Shown piece by piece: positions 42,561-50,999 of a stretch of DNA of 64,000 nt. Source of the DNA: Fodinisporobacter ferrooxydans (GTDB taxonomy: Bacteria > Bacillota > Bacilli > Tumebacillales > MYW30-H2). Each line of letters opens with the position of its first letter. The stretch's first letter is position 1. The notes under the pieces are model-generated. The model did no database searches. It was not told where the DNA came from and saw nothing but the letters and a program-made list of their open reading frames with translations. The DNA is taken from contig NZ_CP089291.1 in assembly GCF_022818495.1 (NCBI RefSeq), positions 1,045,536 through 1,109,535 of the forward strand, in the 5' to 3' direction. Position numbers and translations under genes: made by a program.

Positions 42561-43403
42561 CTACTCTCGCTCAACCGGGTTGTCCGGATAGGAGCACCAA
42601 TCACTCCAACTCCCCGGATACAACTTGACATTGGTAAAACCTGCTTCCTTGAGTGCAAGTATATTCGGACAAGCGGTAACACCGGAACCACAATATACGA
42701 TGACTTCCCGATCCTCCCGAATTCCCTGAAAACGATCCCGTTGTTCCTTTGCATTCTTCCAATAACCGTTATCGTTCAAACTATCTTTCCAGAAATAATT
42801 TCTCGCTCCCGGTATATGCCCCGCAACCGGATCGATATGTTCTTCCAAGCCCGCATACCGTTTAAATTCTCGTGAATCAATAAGCGCAACGTCATCGCAA
42901 TCGAGCTTTTGTTTTACTTCCTCCATGTTGACCACCCAATCATACTGCGGCCGTACAGTAAAGGATTTTGGACGCATGGCCGGAATCTCTGCAGCAACCG
43001 GATATTCACTGTTTTGCCATGCTGAAAATCCGCCATCCAGCAGGAATACGTTCGAATGGCCAAAATATTTCAACATCCACCAAAGCCTGCTGGCAAACGC
43101 TCCTCCTTGATCATCATATGCGACAACCGTTACGTGTTCATCAATGCCGGCTGCACTCATGATTTCCGTAAACCTTTCCGGAGTCGGCAAAGGATGCCGC
43201 CCTCCATGAATTTGTTTCGGTGCGGAAAGATCCCGTTCCAGATGCAAATAAAGAGCACCTGGTATATGCCCTTGCCGATAGCTTTGTTCACCAACATCCG
43301 GCTGTCCCAAGACAAAGCGGCAATCAAGAATTCGCAGATTCTCTTCCTGCAAATGTTCATGCAGCCACTGTACATGGACCAAATTCGAATGCAAAGCCCC
43401 CAC
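42561..43403 (-). CDS. Sulfurtransferase with two rhodanese domains
   Basis: About 280 residues (GTG 43403 or TTG 43394). N-terminal inactive domain (RILDCRFVLGQPDVGEQSYRQG, GHIPGALYLHLERDLSA) and C-terminal active domain with ALIDSREFKRYAGLEE and the loop VYCGSGVTACPN bearing the catalytic cysteine. CGSGVT is the loop found in 3-mercaptopyruvate sulfurtransferases. Moves sulfane sulfur to thiols or cyanide; the physiological acceptor is unknown. Confidence 0.92.
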   Translation of the reverse strand: MGALHSNLVHVQWLHEHLQEENLRILDCRFVLGQPDVGEQSYRQGHIPGALYLHLERDLSAPKQIHGGRHPLPTPERFTEIMSAAGIDEHVTVVAYDDQGGAFASRLWWMLKYFGHSNVFLLDGGFSAWQNSEYPVAAEIPAMRPKSFTVRPQYDWVVNMEEVKQKLDCDDVALIDSREFKRYAGLEEHIDPVAGHIPGARNYFWKDSLNDNGYWKNAKEQRDRFQGIREDREVIVYCGSGVTACPNILALKEAGFTNVKLYPGSWSDWCSYPDNPVERE

Positions 43404-43539
43404 CTCTTTTCATCCTCTTATATGTTTTATGATATAGAAGACTGCCGATAGATACAACCTACATGTGGCCTTACATGCAAATCCGGCATACTTTATTCGA
43501 AATACTTTATGTGTATATTTTTTCAAAAAAATAGTCTGT

Positions 43540-43590
43540 AAAATAAAGAAACAGGAGCGGCAATGACAATTTGTCCGTGCCGAACTCCTG
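43540..43590 (-). terminator. Terminator after the CotF-like gene
   Basis: CAGGAG and CGGCA pair with TGCCG and CTCCTG (2-base bulge), followed by TTTCTTTATTTTA on the minus strand. Confidence 0.65.
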
Positions 43591-43613
43591 TGCTGTGTAC
43601 CGGAAAACGCAAG

Positions 43614-43961
43614 TTATTGTATTGGCAAAGGGTAAGGAAATTGGGTTGTGTAACCATTGAATTGTTGATTCATTTGATCCAACTTTTGCTGCTGTTCCGC
43701 TTCAAGTTTGTACCAGCCATTTTCAAACATCAGGTTGTACACATCGCGAGCTGCGCGGTGGCAATCGTTCAAAATCAGCATGATATCTTGGTGCAGCAAA
43801 TCGTGGCTTGCTTCCCGCGCTGCGACATTAAAACTGTCCGTTAAGTATTTTTCCGTTGCCAATATATCGTTGAGCCGATCACGGTCATTTAATTCCGGCC
43901 CTTTGACTTGCGGTTCATTTGCCGGTTTGGGGTTTTTAATTACATTGTTCTGTTGTTGCAT
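43614..43961 (-). CDS. Spore coat protein, CotF family
   Basis: 115 residues. Core ELNDRDRLNDILATEKYLTDSFNVAAREASHDLL and DIMLILNDCHRAARDVYNLMFENGWY is the CotF ferritin-like helical pattern. The C-terminus is Gln-rich (EAEQQQKLDQMNQQF). AGGAGG ribosome binding site. It follows a second, Gln-rich coat-like gene in the same direction, forming a pair that recurs in spore formers. Confidence 0.88.
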   Translation of the reverse strand: MQQQNNVIKNPKPANEPQVKGPELNDRDRLNDILATEKYLTDSFNVAAREASHDLLHQDIMLILNDCHRAARDVYNLMFENGWYKLEAEQQQKLDQMNQQFNGYTTQFPYPLPIQ

Positions 43962-44026
43962 ACGTGTGTCCTCCTAGTGATAAAGGATAGCTCGAATCCT
44001 TTGCGATGCCACTTATTTCTCTGCCA

Positions 44027-44407
44027 TTATTGCATATGGGAAGGGTACATCTGCTGCCCATACTGTTGTTGCTGCTGCACGTATTGTTGCTTTTGCTGCT
44101 GTTCATACTGTTGTTGTTGCACATTTTGCATCATCACGGCATTATTCATTTGGCTATTCCGCAGCAGCATATTGTAGTGACGTTCGTGCATTTGACCGAT
44201 TTGATTGATCAACTGTGCGATTCTTTGATCTTGACATTCATTTGCAAAATGTTTGCATTTTTTCATAGCCAGCAAGAGCCATGACATCTGGTCTTTCAGA
44301 TACATCGCATCTTTTGTCGTGATGACCCGCGGCGGCCGCATCATGACAGGTTGTTGTTGCATATAGGACTGTTGTTGATTTGGCTGATACATGTGTTGTT
44401 GCATATT
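44027..44407 (-). CDS. Gln-rich CotF-like spore coat protein
   Basis: About 126 residues from the ATG at 44407 (AAAGGGG upstream; the longer frame is unsupported). Gln/Met/Tyr-rich ends flank a helical core TTKDAMYLKDQMSWLLLAMKKC, then HFANECQDQRIAQLINQIGQMHERHYNMLL, close to CotF-type proteins. The C-terminal tail is a run of QQQ/YEQQQKQQ. Low-complexity, cross-linkable composition fits an outer spore layer. Next gene downstream is the CotF homologue. Confidence 0.82.
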   Translation of the reverse strand, partial: NMQQHMYQPNQQQSYMQQQPVMMRPPRVITTKDAMYLKDQMSWLLLAMKKCKHFANECQDQRIAQLINQIGQMHERHYNMLLRNSQMNNAVMMQNVQQQQYEQQQKQQYVQQQQQYGQQMYPSHMQ

Positions 44408-44561
44408 CAAACCCCTTTCTGAATTGATTCCAGGTTTCCTACATAATGTGCGTAAAAATCTGGTTCCCATACGCGAAGTCGGCTACTTTACACAAAATTG
44501 TCACATGATTTAAACTACATTTGAACCACACTAAAATTGCGGCGGATTGTCCAAATTGTAT

Positions 44562-44594
44562 TAAAAAAGCCTGCAGGATAAACTCCCGCAAGCT
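44562..44594 (-). terminator. Terminator after the ABC transporter operon
   Basis: 11-bp stem AGCTTGCGGGA/TCCTGCAGGCT (two G-U pairs), 5-base loop, then TTTTTT on the minus strand. Confidence 0.75.
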
Positions 44595-44649
44595 CTGATA
44601 CCAAATCTATTCCATTTGAAATTTCAATTTGCAATACCAATTTGTGATG

Positions 44650-45981
44650 TTAATTTTGGGAAATTGCCGCATTGGATTTCTTTACAGCATCCTTTAATGT
44701 AGCATCCACATTCGCATTTTCCACCATGATTTTATCCATCGCATCCTGAATATATTGCGTAACCTGTAAATATGCCGGTGACAATGGCGCCTCTTGCGCA
44801 TATTGCAATTCCTCTACTGGCACTTGATGGTTTGGCTTTTGTTTAAAATAATCTTTCATTTGCTGAGAATCAACAGCACTCTTCATGACTGGCATATATC
44901 CCGTCTTTTGACTCCAATGAATCGTTTGTTCTTTGGCTGTAAACCACTCGATAAACTTCCAGGCCGCCTGTTTTTCCGCTTCCGGCGCTTTCGCCAAAAT
45001 TGCCGCATTGGCGCCGCCGGTCGGTACCGCATATTGTTTGACCATCGGTACATAGCTCGCTTTGAAATCCATGCCGGATTGCTCGATCTGGCCCATATCT
45101 CCGGCAGACCCGACATACATGGCAGCACGGCCATGTGTAAAATCTGCAATTGTCTGATCCCAATCTTTCGGGCCTGTTTGTACAGTCAACACGCCATCTT
45201 TTTTCATTTGCTGCCATGCTTTCATGCCTGCTTCTGCTGCCGGCGTATCAAAGGTCGCTTGGGTCAATCCTTGATTCATCAATTGTCCGCCGCCCGACCA
45301 TACGAGGGACTCAAAGAACCACCATTGATTAACAGGTTCAAATCCGTATACTGTCGTTTTGCCATTTTCTTTTTTCGTCAAAAGCTTTGCGTCTTTTGCG
45401 ACATCATCCCAAGTCTTCGGCGCTTCGGTAATGCCTGCAGCTTTAAACATTTTGTCATTGTAATAGAAGACAGGAACACTGCGATTGAACGGAACGCCAT
45501 ACGTTTGGCCTTTATACGACGTGCTTTTTAACAACCCTTGGATAAAGTCGGATTTTTTATGATCTGTGCTTTGCGCCATATAAGAATCCAATGACTGCAA
45601 CGCACCACTCGCCGCAAATACAGGAATGGAGTGAATCTCCAATTGCACAATATCAGGCACTTTGCCGGATGCAATCGCCGCCAACAGTTTTTGCTGCAAT
45701 GGTCCTTTTCCGGAATAGGAGCCTTGGTAGATCGCGTTCACATGGATATCCGGATGTGTCTTGTTAAACTCGTCCACCATGTTTTTTAATACATCGCCCA
45801 ATTGCCCGGACATACCATGCCAGAATGTCACTTCGATTGGCTTGCCTGTTTTGGATGATGCGTTTGTTGTCGAATCTGCAGTTGCAGTAGTCGAGGAAGA
45901 AGCAGACCCGCAACCAACCAGCCCGACTGCCAAAGCTCCCGCTAATCCCATTATCATGACTTGCTTCATGTGTTTTTTCAT
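44650..45981 (-). CDS. Carbohydrate ABC transporter substrate-binding lipoprotein (UgpB-like)
   Basis: 443 residues. Lipoprotein signal: MKKHMKQVMIMGLAGALAVGLVGCG with the lipobox LVGC, then a Ser/Thr/Ala linker. The mature part starts EVTFWHGMSGQLGDVLKNMVDEFNK and has GVPFNRSVPVFYYNDKMFKAAGI, both characteristic of UgpB-type (glycerol-3-phosphate or its diesters) family 1 binding proteins. Third gene of a permease-permease-binding-protein operon; no ATPase is encoded, so a shared MsmX/UgpC-type ATPase must be used. Exact ligand uncertain. Confidence 0.9.
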   Translation of the reverse strand: MKKHMKQVMIMGLAGALAVGLVGCGSASSSTTATADSTTNASSKTGKPIEVTFWHGMSGQLGDVLKNMVDEFNKTHPDIHVNAIYQGSYSGKGPLQQKLLAAIASGKVPDIVQLEIHSIPVFAASGALQSLDSYMAQSTDHKKSDFIQGLLKSTSYKGQTYGVPFNRSVPVFYYNDKMFKAAGITEAPKTWDDVAKDAKLLTKKENGKTTVYGFEPVNQWWFFESLVWSGGGQLMNQGLTQATFDTPAAEAGMKAWQQMKKDGVLTVQTGPKDWDQTIADFTHGRAAMYVGSAGDMGQIEQSGMDFKASYVPMVKQYAVPTGGANAAILAKAPEAEKQAAWKFIEWFTAKEQTIHWSQKTGYMPVMKSAVDSQQMKDYFKQKPNHQVPVEELQYAQEAPLSPAYLQVTQYIQDAMDKIMVENANVDATLKDAVKKSNAAISQN

Positions 45982-46029
45982 CGTTTGTTAACTCCTTTTG
46001 TGTGTATCATGTTTTGTTTGATTTTTGTG

Positions 46030-46932
46030 TTATCCTTTGACGCCACTGCTCGCTGCACTGCTGACAAAATATTTTTGACCAAAGATGAACAACAATAAGG
46101 ACGGCAAAATTGCTATGATATTGGCGGCCGATACCAGATTCCACGGTGTGCCGCTGCCGTCATTGGCCAACATGAAAGACAATCCTAAAGGAACGGTACG
46201 CATCGTATCACTTTGCGTGACAACCAGCGGCCAGAAAAAGTCATTATAATGCCAGACAAAATTCAGGATCATCAATGAAATGATGCTGGGCTTTGAAAGA
46301 GGCAGAACAATCCGGAAGACGATCCAAAAATGACTGGCGCCATCGACCTCTGCCGCTTCCATAATCGTCCTTGGAACCTGTTGAAACGCCTGATACAACC
46401 AGAATGTCGCAAATGCCGATCCGATAAAAGGCACAATCAAGCCCAAATAGGAATCAATCCAGTTCAACTGTTTCATCGTTAAAAACAGCGGAATGAACGT
46501 TACTTGCGTAGGAACCATCAGTGTCAGCATAATTAACCAAAATGCCAGTTTATGGCCGGCAAACCGAATCCTTGCCAACGCATATGCCGCCAGACTTGCT
46601 GTGATCACTTGCCCGCAGACGATCAGCCCGGAGACCAGAATCGAATTAAATAAGTAATGACCCATAGGCCGGTAATTCCAGGCTTTGATCCAATTCATCC
46701 ACTGGGGATGCCGCGGCAGCAAATGCGGAGGATAACTGAACACCTCTTGCAGCGGCAGCAAAGCAGTGATGATCATCCACAACAAAGGAACAATCATCAG
46801 CAATCCGATGAGCGCCATCACACCAAAACGAACCATTTGCATCGCATTGCGCTTTTTCTTCCGGATGGATTTCGTAATGGAGATCAATGGCTCCGGCTGA
46901 TAAACAACTGTTACATCTGATGATGGACCCAT
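46030..46932 (-). CDS. ABC transporter permease (UgpE/MalG type)
   Basis: 300 residues, about six membrane segments after a basic cytoplasmic N-terminus (ITKSIRKKKRNAMQMVRFG). The EAA loop EAAEVDGASHFWIVFRIVLPLSKP contacts the ATPase. It overlaps the upstream permease by 22 bp. It pairs with the 47 kb permease and the UgpB-like lipoprotein. Ends in GQKYFVSSAASSGVKG, the usual C-terminus for this subunit. Confidence 0.93.
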   Translation of the reverse strand: MGPSSDVTVVYQPEPLISITKSIRKKKRNAMQMVRFGVMALIGLLMIVPLLWMIITALLPLQEVFSYPPHLLPRHPQWMNWIKAWNYRPMGHYLFNSILVSGLIVCGQVITASLAAYALARIRFAGHKLAFWLIMLTLMVPTQVTFIPLFLTMKQLNWIDSYLGLIVPFIGSAFATFWLYQAFQQVPRTIMEAAEVDGASHFWIVFRIVLPLSKPSIISLMILNFVWHYNDFFWPLVVTQSDTMRTVPLGLSFMLANDGSGTPWNLVSAANIIAILPSLLLFIFGQKYFVSSAASSGVKG

Positions 46933-47825
46933 TTTTCCGACCCCCTGAATTGTAAATACGTAACCAGGAATAAAAACATCAACATGAGAATGGAAATCGC
47001 AGCGGCGTTTCCAATATGGAAAAACTGAAATCCTTGTTTGAAAAGATAGAAGACAATCGTCGTGGTACTGTCTGCCGGACCGCCGTTCGTCAAGACAAAA
47101 ATCTGGTCAAAGGACTGTACGGAAAAAATTATCGACATGGTAACTGTGAAAAACAGGGTTGGTGACAGCATCGGACATGTGACATGGCGAAATTGCGCCC
47201 ACCAAGACCCGCCGTCAACTTTGACAGCTTCATATAAAGACTCTGGTATACTTTGCAGTCCGCTTAAAAATAACATGGTAAAATAGCCGCTAAACTGCCA
47301 TACATAAATAAATATCAGACTTATCAATGCAGATTTGGGATGACTTAGCCACGTATACCCGGAAAACCCGAATAGGTGCAAAACATAATTCACCAATCCA
47401 AAGTGCGGTTCCAATAACCATCCCCAGGCAATGGCCGCAGATACTGCCGGTATCACATACGGTACAAAAATCATGCCGCGCAAAAGGGCAATCCCGCGAA
47501 CCGGCTTGTTTAACAACAATGCAAAAATTAATGCGAGCGGCAGTGTGATGCCTGTCGTCCCAAGCATATAAAAGAATGTCCGAATGACTGCTTTTTGAAA
47601 ATCGCGATCCTTTACCATATCGATGTAATTTTTAAGACCGACAAACGTCGGATGCGGGCTGATCAAGTTCCACTGAAAGAAACTCAAGTACAATACATAA
47701 CAGATCGATGCGATGACAAATACACTCAAAAATCCGAAAGTCGGCAGAACAAACAGCCATCCAAGCAGATTTTTCTGCAAGCGATAGGACATTGACGACA
47801 CTCGTATTCCTTGGGCTCCATTCAA
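46911..47825 (-). CDS. ABC transporter permease (UgpA/MalF type)
   Basis: About 296-304 residues; starts at ATG 47825, GTG 47801 or ATG 47792 are all possible (AAGGA fits the GTG best). Six membrane helices and the EAA loop EAVKVDGGSWWAQFRHVTCPML. First gene of the operon. A pair of 19-bp direct repeats lies upstream (47870-47911). Confidence 0.92.
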   Translation of the reverse strand: MNGAQGIRVSSMSYRLQKNLLGWLFVLPTFGFLSVFVIASICYVLYLSFFQWNLISPHPTFVGLKNYIDMVKDRDFQKAVIRTFFYMLGTTGITLPLALIFALLLNKPVRGIALLRGMIFVPYVIPAVSAAIAWGWLLEPHFGLVNYVLHLFGFSGYTWLSHPKSALISLIFIYVWQFSGYFTMLFLSGLQSIPESLYEAVKVDGGSWWAQFRHVTCPMLSPTLFFTVTMSIIFSVQSFDQIFVLTNGGPADSTTTIVFYLFKQGFQFFHIGNAAAISILMLMFLFLVTYLQFRGSEKWVHHQM

Positions 47826-47869
47826 AATTCAATACCCCCTTCTTCACTCTTTTAAAAACAAATTCAACC

Positions 47870-47911
47870 GTTCAAGTCGCGAGTCGTTTCCTGTTCAAGT
47901 TGCGAGCCGTT
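47870..47911. repeat. Two 19-bp direct repeats upstream of the ABC operon
   Basis: GTTCAAGTCGCGAGTCGTT (47870-47888) and GTTCAAGTTGCGAGCCGTT (47893-47911), two differences, 23-base period, about two helical turns. Position just upstream of the permease start suggests tandem binding sites for a regulator. Confidence 0.6.
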
Positions 47912-47925
47912 TTACATATCCCTTT

Positions 47926-48249
47926 TTAATGCATCGTACTGCTGATATTCAGACAGACAACTCCCAATATAATGACGAGAATGCTTATGATTTTCAGAGG
48001 ATTGACCGACTCATGAAACACAACCATACCGATAGTCCCGATGAGCGCAGTTCCGATTCCCGACCAGACTGCATAGGCGACGCCTACTTCCAGTCGCTTT
48101 AAAGCAAATGTTAAAATAGTAAAGCTGAGTATATAACATCCAAACATATAGAATGCAGGGATGATTCTTGTAAAGCCATTTGATAGTTTCATTGCTATGG
48201 TTCCGGATACTTCAAAGAGAATTGCGATCAGCAACAGCAACCACCCCAT
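47926..48249 (-). CDS. Small multidrug resistance (SMR) family transporter
   Basis: 107 residues from the ATG at 48249; the upstream part of the frame is unsupported. Four helices, with the essential membrane glutamate Glu13 in LLLIAILFEVSGTIAMKLS and the AYAVWSGIGTALIGTIGMVVF signature. Probably a dual-topology proton antiporter of quaternary ammonium compounds or similar cations. Divergently transcribed from a GbsR-type regulator about 280 bases away, which likely controls it. Confidence 0.9.
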   Translation of the reverse strand: MGWLLLLIAILFEVSGTIAMKLSNGFTRIIPAFYMFGCYILSFTILTFALKRLEVGVAYAVWSGIGTALIGTIGMVVFHESVNPLKIISILVIILGVVCLNISSTMH

Positions 48250-48532
48250 ATGATTTATCCCTGAGCCATACATGCCCATCCATGGCTCTTGATGCACGGA
48301 TTACGCAAAGACTCTGCCTCCTTTTATTGCTTTGTTCAATAAAAATTGTACGATAAATCATTTTAAAAAGTGTTGAGATTCGATTAATCTTTTGTTTTTT
48401 CTTCTTTACTATTTTAAAAAAAGCTTTACATAGGGATTTATAGGATCGTAGATTATAATTGAAATAGCCTGCAACGAAAATTGCCATCCTTGATTTCATT
48501 CAATAGTTTTTGAATATATTGGAGTGTTGGAA

Positions 48533-49099
48533 ATGGAACAGAAAGAAAGACTGACGGAATATCGCAACCAAGTGATCGAGGCCATTGCCCAAACGATGGA
48601 TTTGTATGGGGCAACCACATCCAGCGGCAGATTATACGGCATCCTCTTCTTTGAAGATCATCCTCTCACTTTAGACGAAATGAAAGAACGTATGGGAATG
48701 AGCAAAAGCAGTATGAGCTATGCGGTACGCGCATTGGAAAAATCAAAAATGGTAGAACGGATTTCCGCCGATCATTCCAGGAAAGATCAATTTCAGGCGG
48801 AAAGCAATTTTTTCGACGCATTCCGCAACTTTTTCATCGACAAATTACAATTTGAAATCGATGTTATGACAACAGCCATACAAGATGTAATTCCAAAACT
48901 GAAAGAAATGATTCTCGATTGGGAATTGGATGAGGATATCCGCCGATTGGCACTGCAGGATTTAAAAAAACTGCATCATGCGGAAGAATATTACGATTGG
49001 CTGCAGCAATTTGTCGAGCAACTGCAATCAGGGGAAGTATTTCACTACTTTAAAGAGAAACCAAAAATCCGTACAGGCAAACAAAATCAGATGCCCTAA
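48533..49099 (+). CDS. GbsR/OpcR-type MarR-like transcriptional regulator (first copy)
   Basis: 188 residues from the ATG at 48533 (GGAG 8 bases upstream). Winged helix with YGATTSSGRLYGILFFEDHPLTLDEMKERMGMSKSSMSYAVRALEKSKMV region typical of GbsR, followed by a long helical effector/dimer part. GbsR and OpcR respond to choline and glycine betaine in B. subtilis. It lies divergent from the SMR pump. A second family member is at 59.1 kb beside an OpuA-type transporter. Confidence 0.85.
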   Translation: MEQKERLTEYRNQVIEAIAQTMDLYGATTSSGRLYGILFFEDHPLTLDEMKERMGMSKSSMSYAVRALEKSKMVERISADHSRKDQFQAESNFFDAFRNFFIDKLQFEIDVMTTAIQDVIPKLKEMILDWELDEDIRRLALQDLKKLHHAEEYYDWLQQFVEQLQSGEVFHYFKEKPKIRTGKQNQMP

Positions 49100-49123
49100 G
49101 CCATTCAGCAAAGAAAACGTATC

Positions 49124-49182
49124 GTGCGTGTTCAAAAAGCGGTGAAGTAAGACACAAGGAGTGCGAAGTCGAAGCAAGAAAA
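49124..49182 (-). mobile_element. MITE-like element, copy E (right-end fragment)
   Basis: GTGCGTGTTCAAAAAGCGG and the adjacent right-half sequence (GTAAGACACAAGGAGTGCGA) match copy F. The left half is absent; similarity fades where the darB terminator begins. No target duplication because one end is missing. Confidence 0.8.
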
Positions 49183-49211
49183 CGGAAACCAAATAGTAAG
49201 ATTGGTTTCCG
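49177..49211 (-). terminator. Terminator of the CBS-domain gene
   Basis: CGGAAACCAA/TTGGTTTCCG with a 9-base loop and TTTTCTTGC after it on the minus strand. It abuts the stop codon and the broken end of MITE copy E. Confidence 0.75.
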
Positions 49212-49649
49212 TTACTGTTGTTGGCGAAAATATCGATAGACTAAAGCTAGAATCGATCTGCGCGTGATGATTCCTGTAAAAATCCCTTCATTTTCGATGC
49301 AGATAAACGGGTTGTTGATGGACAACTCCATCGCACGTGTAAATGTATCGCTTTCCTTCATGCGCGGAACTTTCGGATTCATGACTTCTTCGACTTTATG
49401 GCTGCCTAGTCGTTCATACTCAATTTGTTCCATACCGAGGATCGAATCTAAAATCATTGTTTTACTGACTAATCCATGCAATTTATATGTATGATCCAAT
49501 ACCGGTATAGCTGAGTATCCTGATTTGATTAAAACCAATAATGCGTGCTCAAGCGTATTTCCCAATTGGACGTGTGCTACATTATCGCTAGGAATGATAA
49601 GTTCCTTAATTTCATGTTCAAACATAAATCCATTTTGCAAATTTTTCAT
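49212..49649 (-). CDS. darB: CBS-domain c-di-AMP receptor DarB/CbpB
   Basis: About 145 residues from the ATG at 49649 (GGAGTG upstream). Two CBS motifs. Strong family match to B. subtilis YkuL/DarB: DNVAHVQLGNTLEHALLVLIKSGYSAIPVLD and YKLHGLVSKTMILDSILGMEQIEYERL. In B. subtilis apo-DarB binds Rel and pyruvate carboxylase and is released by c-di-AMP. Stand-alone gene with its own terminator. Confidence 0.88.
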   Translation of the reverse strand: MKNLQNGFMFEHEIKELIIPSDNVAHVQLGNTLEHALLVLIKSGYSAIPVLDHTYKLHGLVSKTMILDSILGMEQIEYERLGSHKVEEVMNPKVPRMKESDTFTRAMELSINNPFICIENEGIFTGIITRRSILALVYRYFRQQQ

Positions 49650-49724
49650 TAAAAAAATCACTCCGTTTTAAAAACCATACTGTTCCTTCACCATTCACAA
49701 ACTTACCGCCCACAATCCTACAGC

Positions 49725-50096
49725 CTATTTCTTTTTCCACATACCCAGCAAAAAACCCTTTAAAACCACTGCATTGTTGTGTTGGCTGTCTTTTGCAGCA
49801 AACAAAATGGTTACCTGCTCTTCTTCTGCCCATTGGATAATTTGCAAGGCCTGCACTTGTGCTGCAGAATTGTTTCTAAGCTCATCCAAATAACTGGAAC
49901 GAAACTCTTCAAATCGGGTCGGTTCGTGTGCAAACCATTTCCGCAATTCCGTACTCGGCGCAAGATCTTTCAACCACTCGTCGATACAAGCCGTTTCCTT
50001 TGCAACTCCCCTTGGCCAAAGCCGGTCTACCAATATGCGTTTGCCGTCCGTTACTTCCACTGGTTCATATACTCTTTTCGTCTGCAACAACAACAT
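49725..50096 (-). CDS. DUF488-family protein (YeaO type)
   Basis: 123 residues. Signature VTDGKRILVDRLWPRGVAKE, then EWLKDLAPSTELRKWFAHEPTRFEEFRSSY and the late VTILFAAKDSQHNNAVVLK. DUF488 proteins are small, widely distributed and uncharacterised. GAGGAG ribosome binding site. Confidence 0.88.
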   Translation of the reverse strand: MLLLQTKRVYEPVEVTDGKRILVDRLWPRGVAKETACIDEWLKDLAPSTELRKWFAHEPTRFEEFRSSYLDELRNNSAAQVQALQIIQWAEEEQVTILFAAKDSQHNNAVVLKGFLLGMWKKK

Positions 50097-50117
50097 GTCA
50101 CAAGTCTCCTCACATAT

Positions 50118-50309
50118 TCAGTATATGTAAGATGCTTCTATTTGACCATGGTAGATTTCATACGCGATACGAATGATTCTTATATAATCCCAATTGTACA
50201 TCAGATCGATTGTATCAGCTAATAAACTTGGATCTTTCCGATAAAATAAATACGCCCGTACCACATGTTTCGTGAATACGGGTAGAAAGTTTGAGCAATT
50301 AAGAGCCAT
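50118..50309 (-). CDS. Small hypothetical protein (63 residues)
   Basis: Not recognised. Read from the ATG at 50309 (MALNCSNFLPVF); AAAGG lies immediately before it, closer than usual, so the start is uncertain. Rich in aromatic and charged residues: VRAYLFYRKDPSLLADTIDLMYNWDYIRI, with no signal or membrane segment. The regular composition suggests a small folded helical protein, but no neighbour gives a clue. Confidence 0.4.
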   Translation of the reverse strand: MALNCSNFLPVFTKHVVRAYLFYRKDPSLLADTIDLMYNWDYIRIIRIAYEIYHGQIEASYIY

Positions 50310-50362
50310 CCTTTCGGGACAGCCCACTTGAAGATCTGTGAGGATACCATGATGATGCTTAA

Positions 50363-50560
50363 TTAAACATCAGATGCATCATCGTAGTCGTATCGGAGAC
50401 CATCCCGTGCTTGCTGTGTCGAGCTTTGTGCGGATGGTTGCGCTACTGCCTGACCCAGCTTTGCCGCAAGTTCTTCGACCTGATTGGTTAAACGGGATTC
50501 AGCGGCAACCTGCTTTGCGGCATTTAACCCCTTTTGAATAATATTGTTGTTATCCATTGA
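50363..50560 (-). CDS. Small hypothetical protein (65 residues)
   Basis: Starts at the ATG at 50560 with a strong AAAGGAGG 8 bases upstream. N-terminal half is a helix (MDNNNIIQKGLNAAKQVAAE, then NQVEELAAKLGQAV), followed by a Gln/Ser linker and the acidic tail YDYDDASDV. Soluble, no cysteine. No family recognised; length and Gln/Ser content would fit a spore or stress small protein. Confidence 0.6.
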   Translation of the reverse strand, partial: SMDNNNIIQKGLNAAKQVAAESRLTNQVEELAAKLGQAVAQPSAQSSTQQARDGLRYDYDDASDV

Positions 50561-50661
50561 AAATGCCTCCTTTACTTTGGATTTCGGCAAGACACCTGGA
50601 TCCGATCATCGAATCCATTGTATAGTATCCATGTCTTTTCTGCGCATTATCCCTGCAGCAC

Positions 50662-50693
50662 AAAAAATAAGAAAGAGGACACCGCTTGTCCTC
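50662..50693 (-). terminator. Terminator after the 90-residue hypothetical gene
   Basis: GAGGACA/TGTCCTC with a 5-base loop, then TTTCTTATTTTTT on the minus strand. Confidence 0.7.
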
Positions 50694-50726
50694 CCATTCG
50701 ACATTCCAATGTTTTTCGTTTTTTAA

Positions 50727-50999
50727 TTACTGTACAGCCGGCTCTTCACTCGGCATTAAAATTTCAAATACTTGTCCATGCTGCATAATGGTAATATCCC
50801 GCTTTTTTATTTTCATGACGGCAACTTCCGGTTTGTTGCGCATTTGTTCGATGTAATCTGCCGGAACATCGCCAGATTCGCTAACGATAATGCCCTCGAT
50901 TTCTTTTTCTTCATTTTCAGAAAACGTACTGTTTAAGATTTCTTCATAAATATCGGAAAATGTTTCATAACTATTGGTATACACCGTAATACATTTCAT
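50727..50999 (-). CDS. Hypothetical protein (90 residues)
   Basis: Not recognised. Begins MKCITVYTNSYETFSDIYEEIL, which looks like a beta-alpha start, then EGIIVSESGDVPADYIEQM and VAVMKIKKRDITIMQHGQVFEILMP. The alternation suggests a small alpha/beta cytosolic domain. AAGGAT ribosome binding site about 10 bases before the ATG and its own terminator. Conserved-looking but unassigned. Confidence 0.65.
   Translation of the reverse strand: MKCITVYTNSYETFSDIYEEILNSTFSENEEKEIEGIIVSESGDVPADYIEQMRNKPEVAVMKIKKRDITIMQHGQVFEILMPSEEPAVQ

Noticed and set aside
44794-45531. Plus-strand frame of 245 codons opposite the UgpB-like gene
   Set aside because: Shadow of a clear lipoprotein gene, without start signals.
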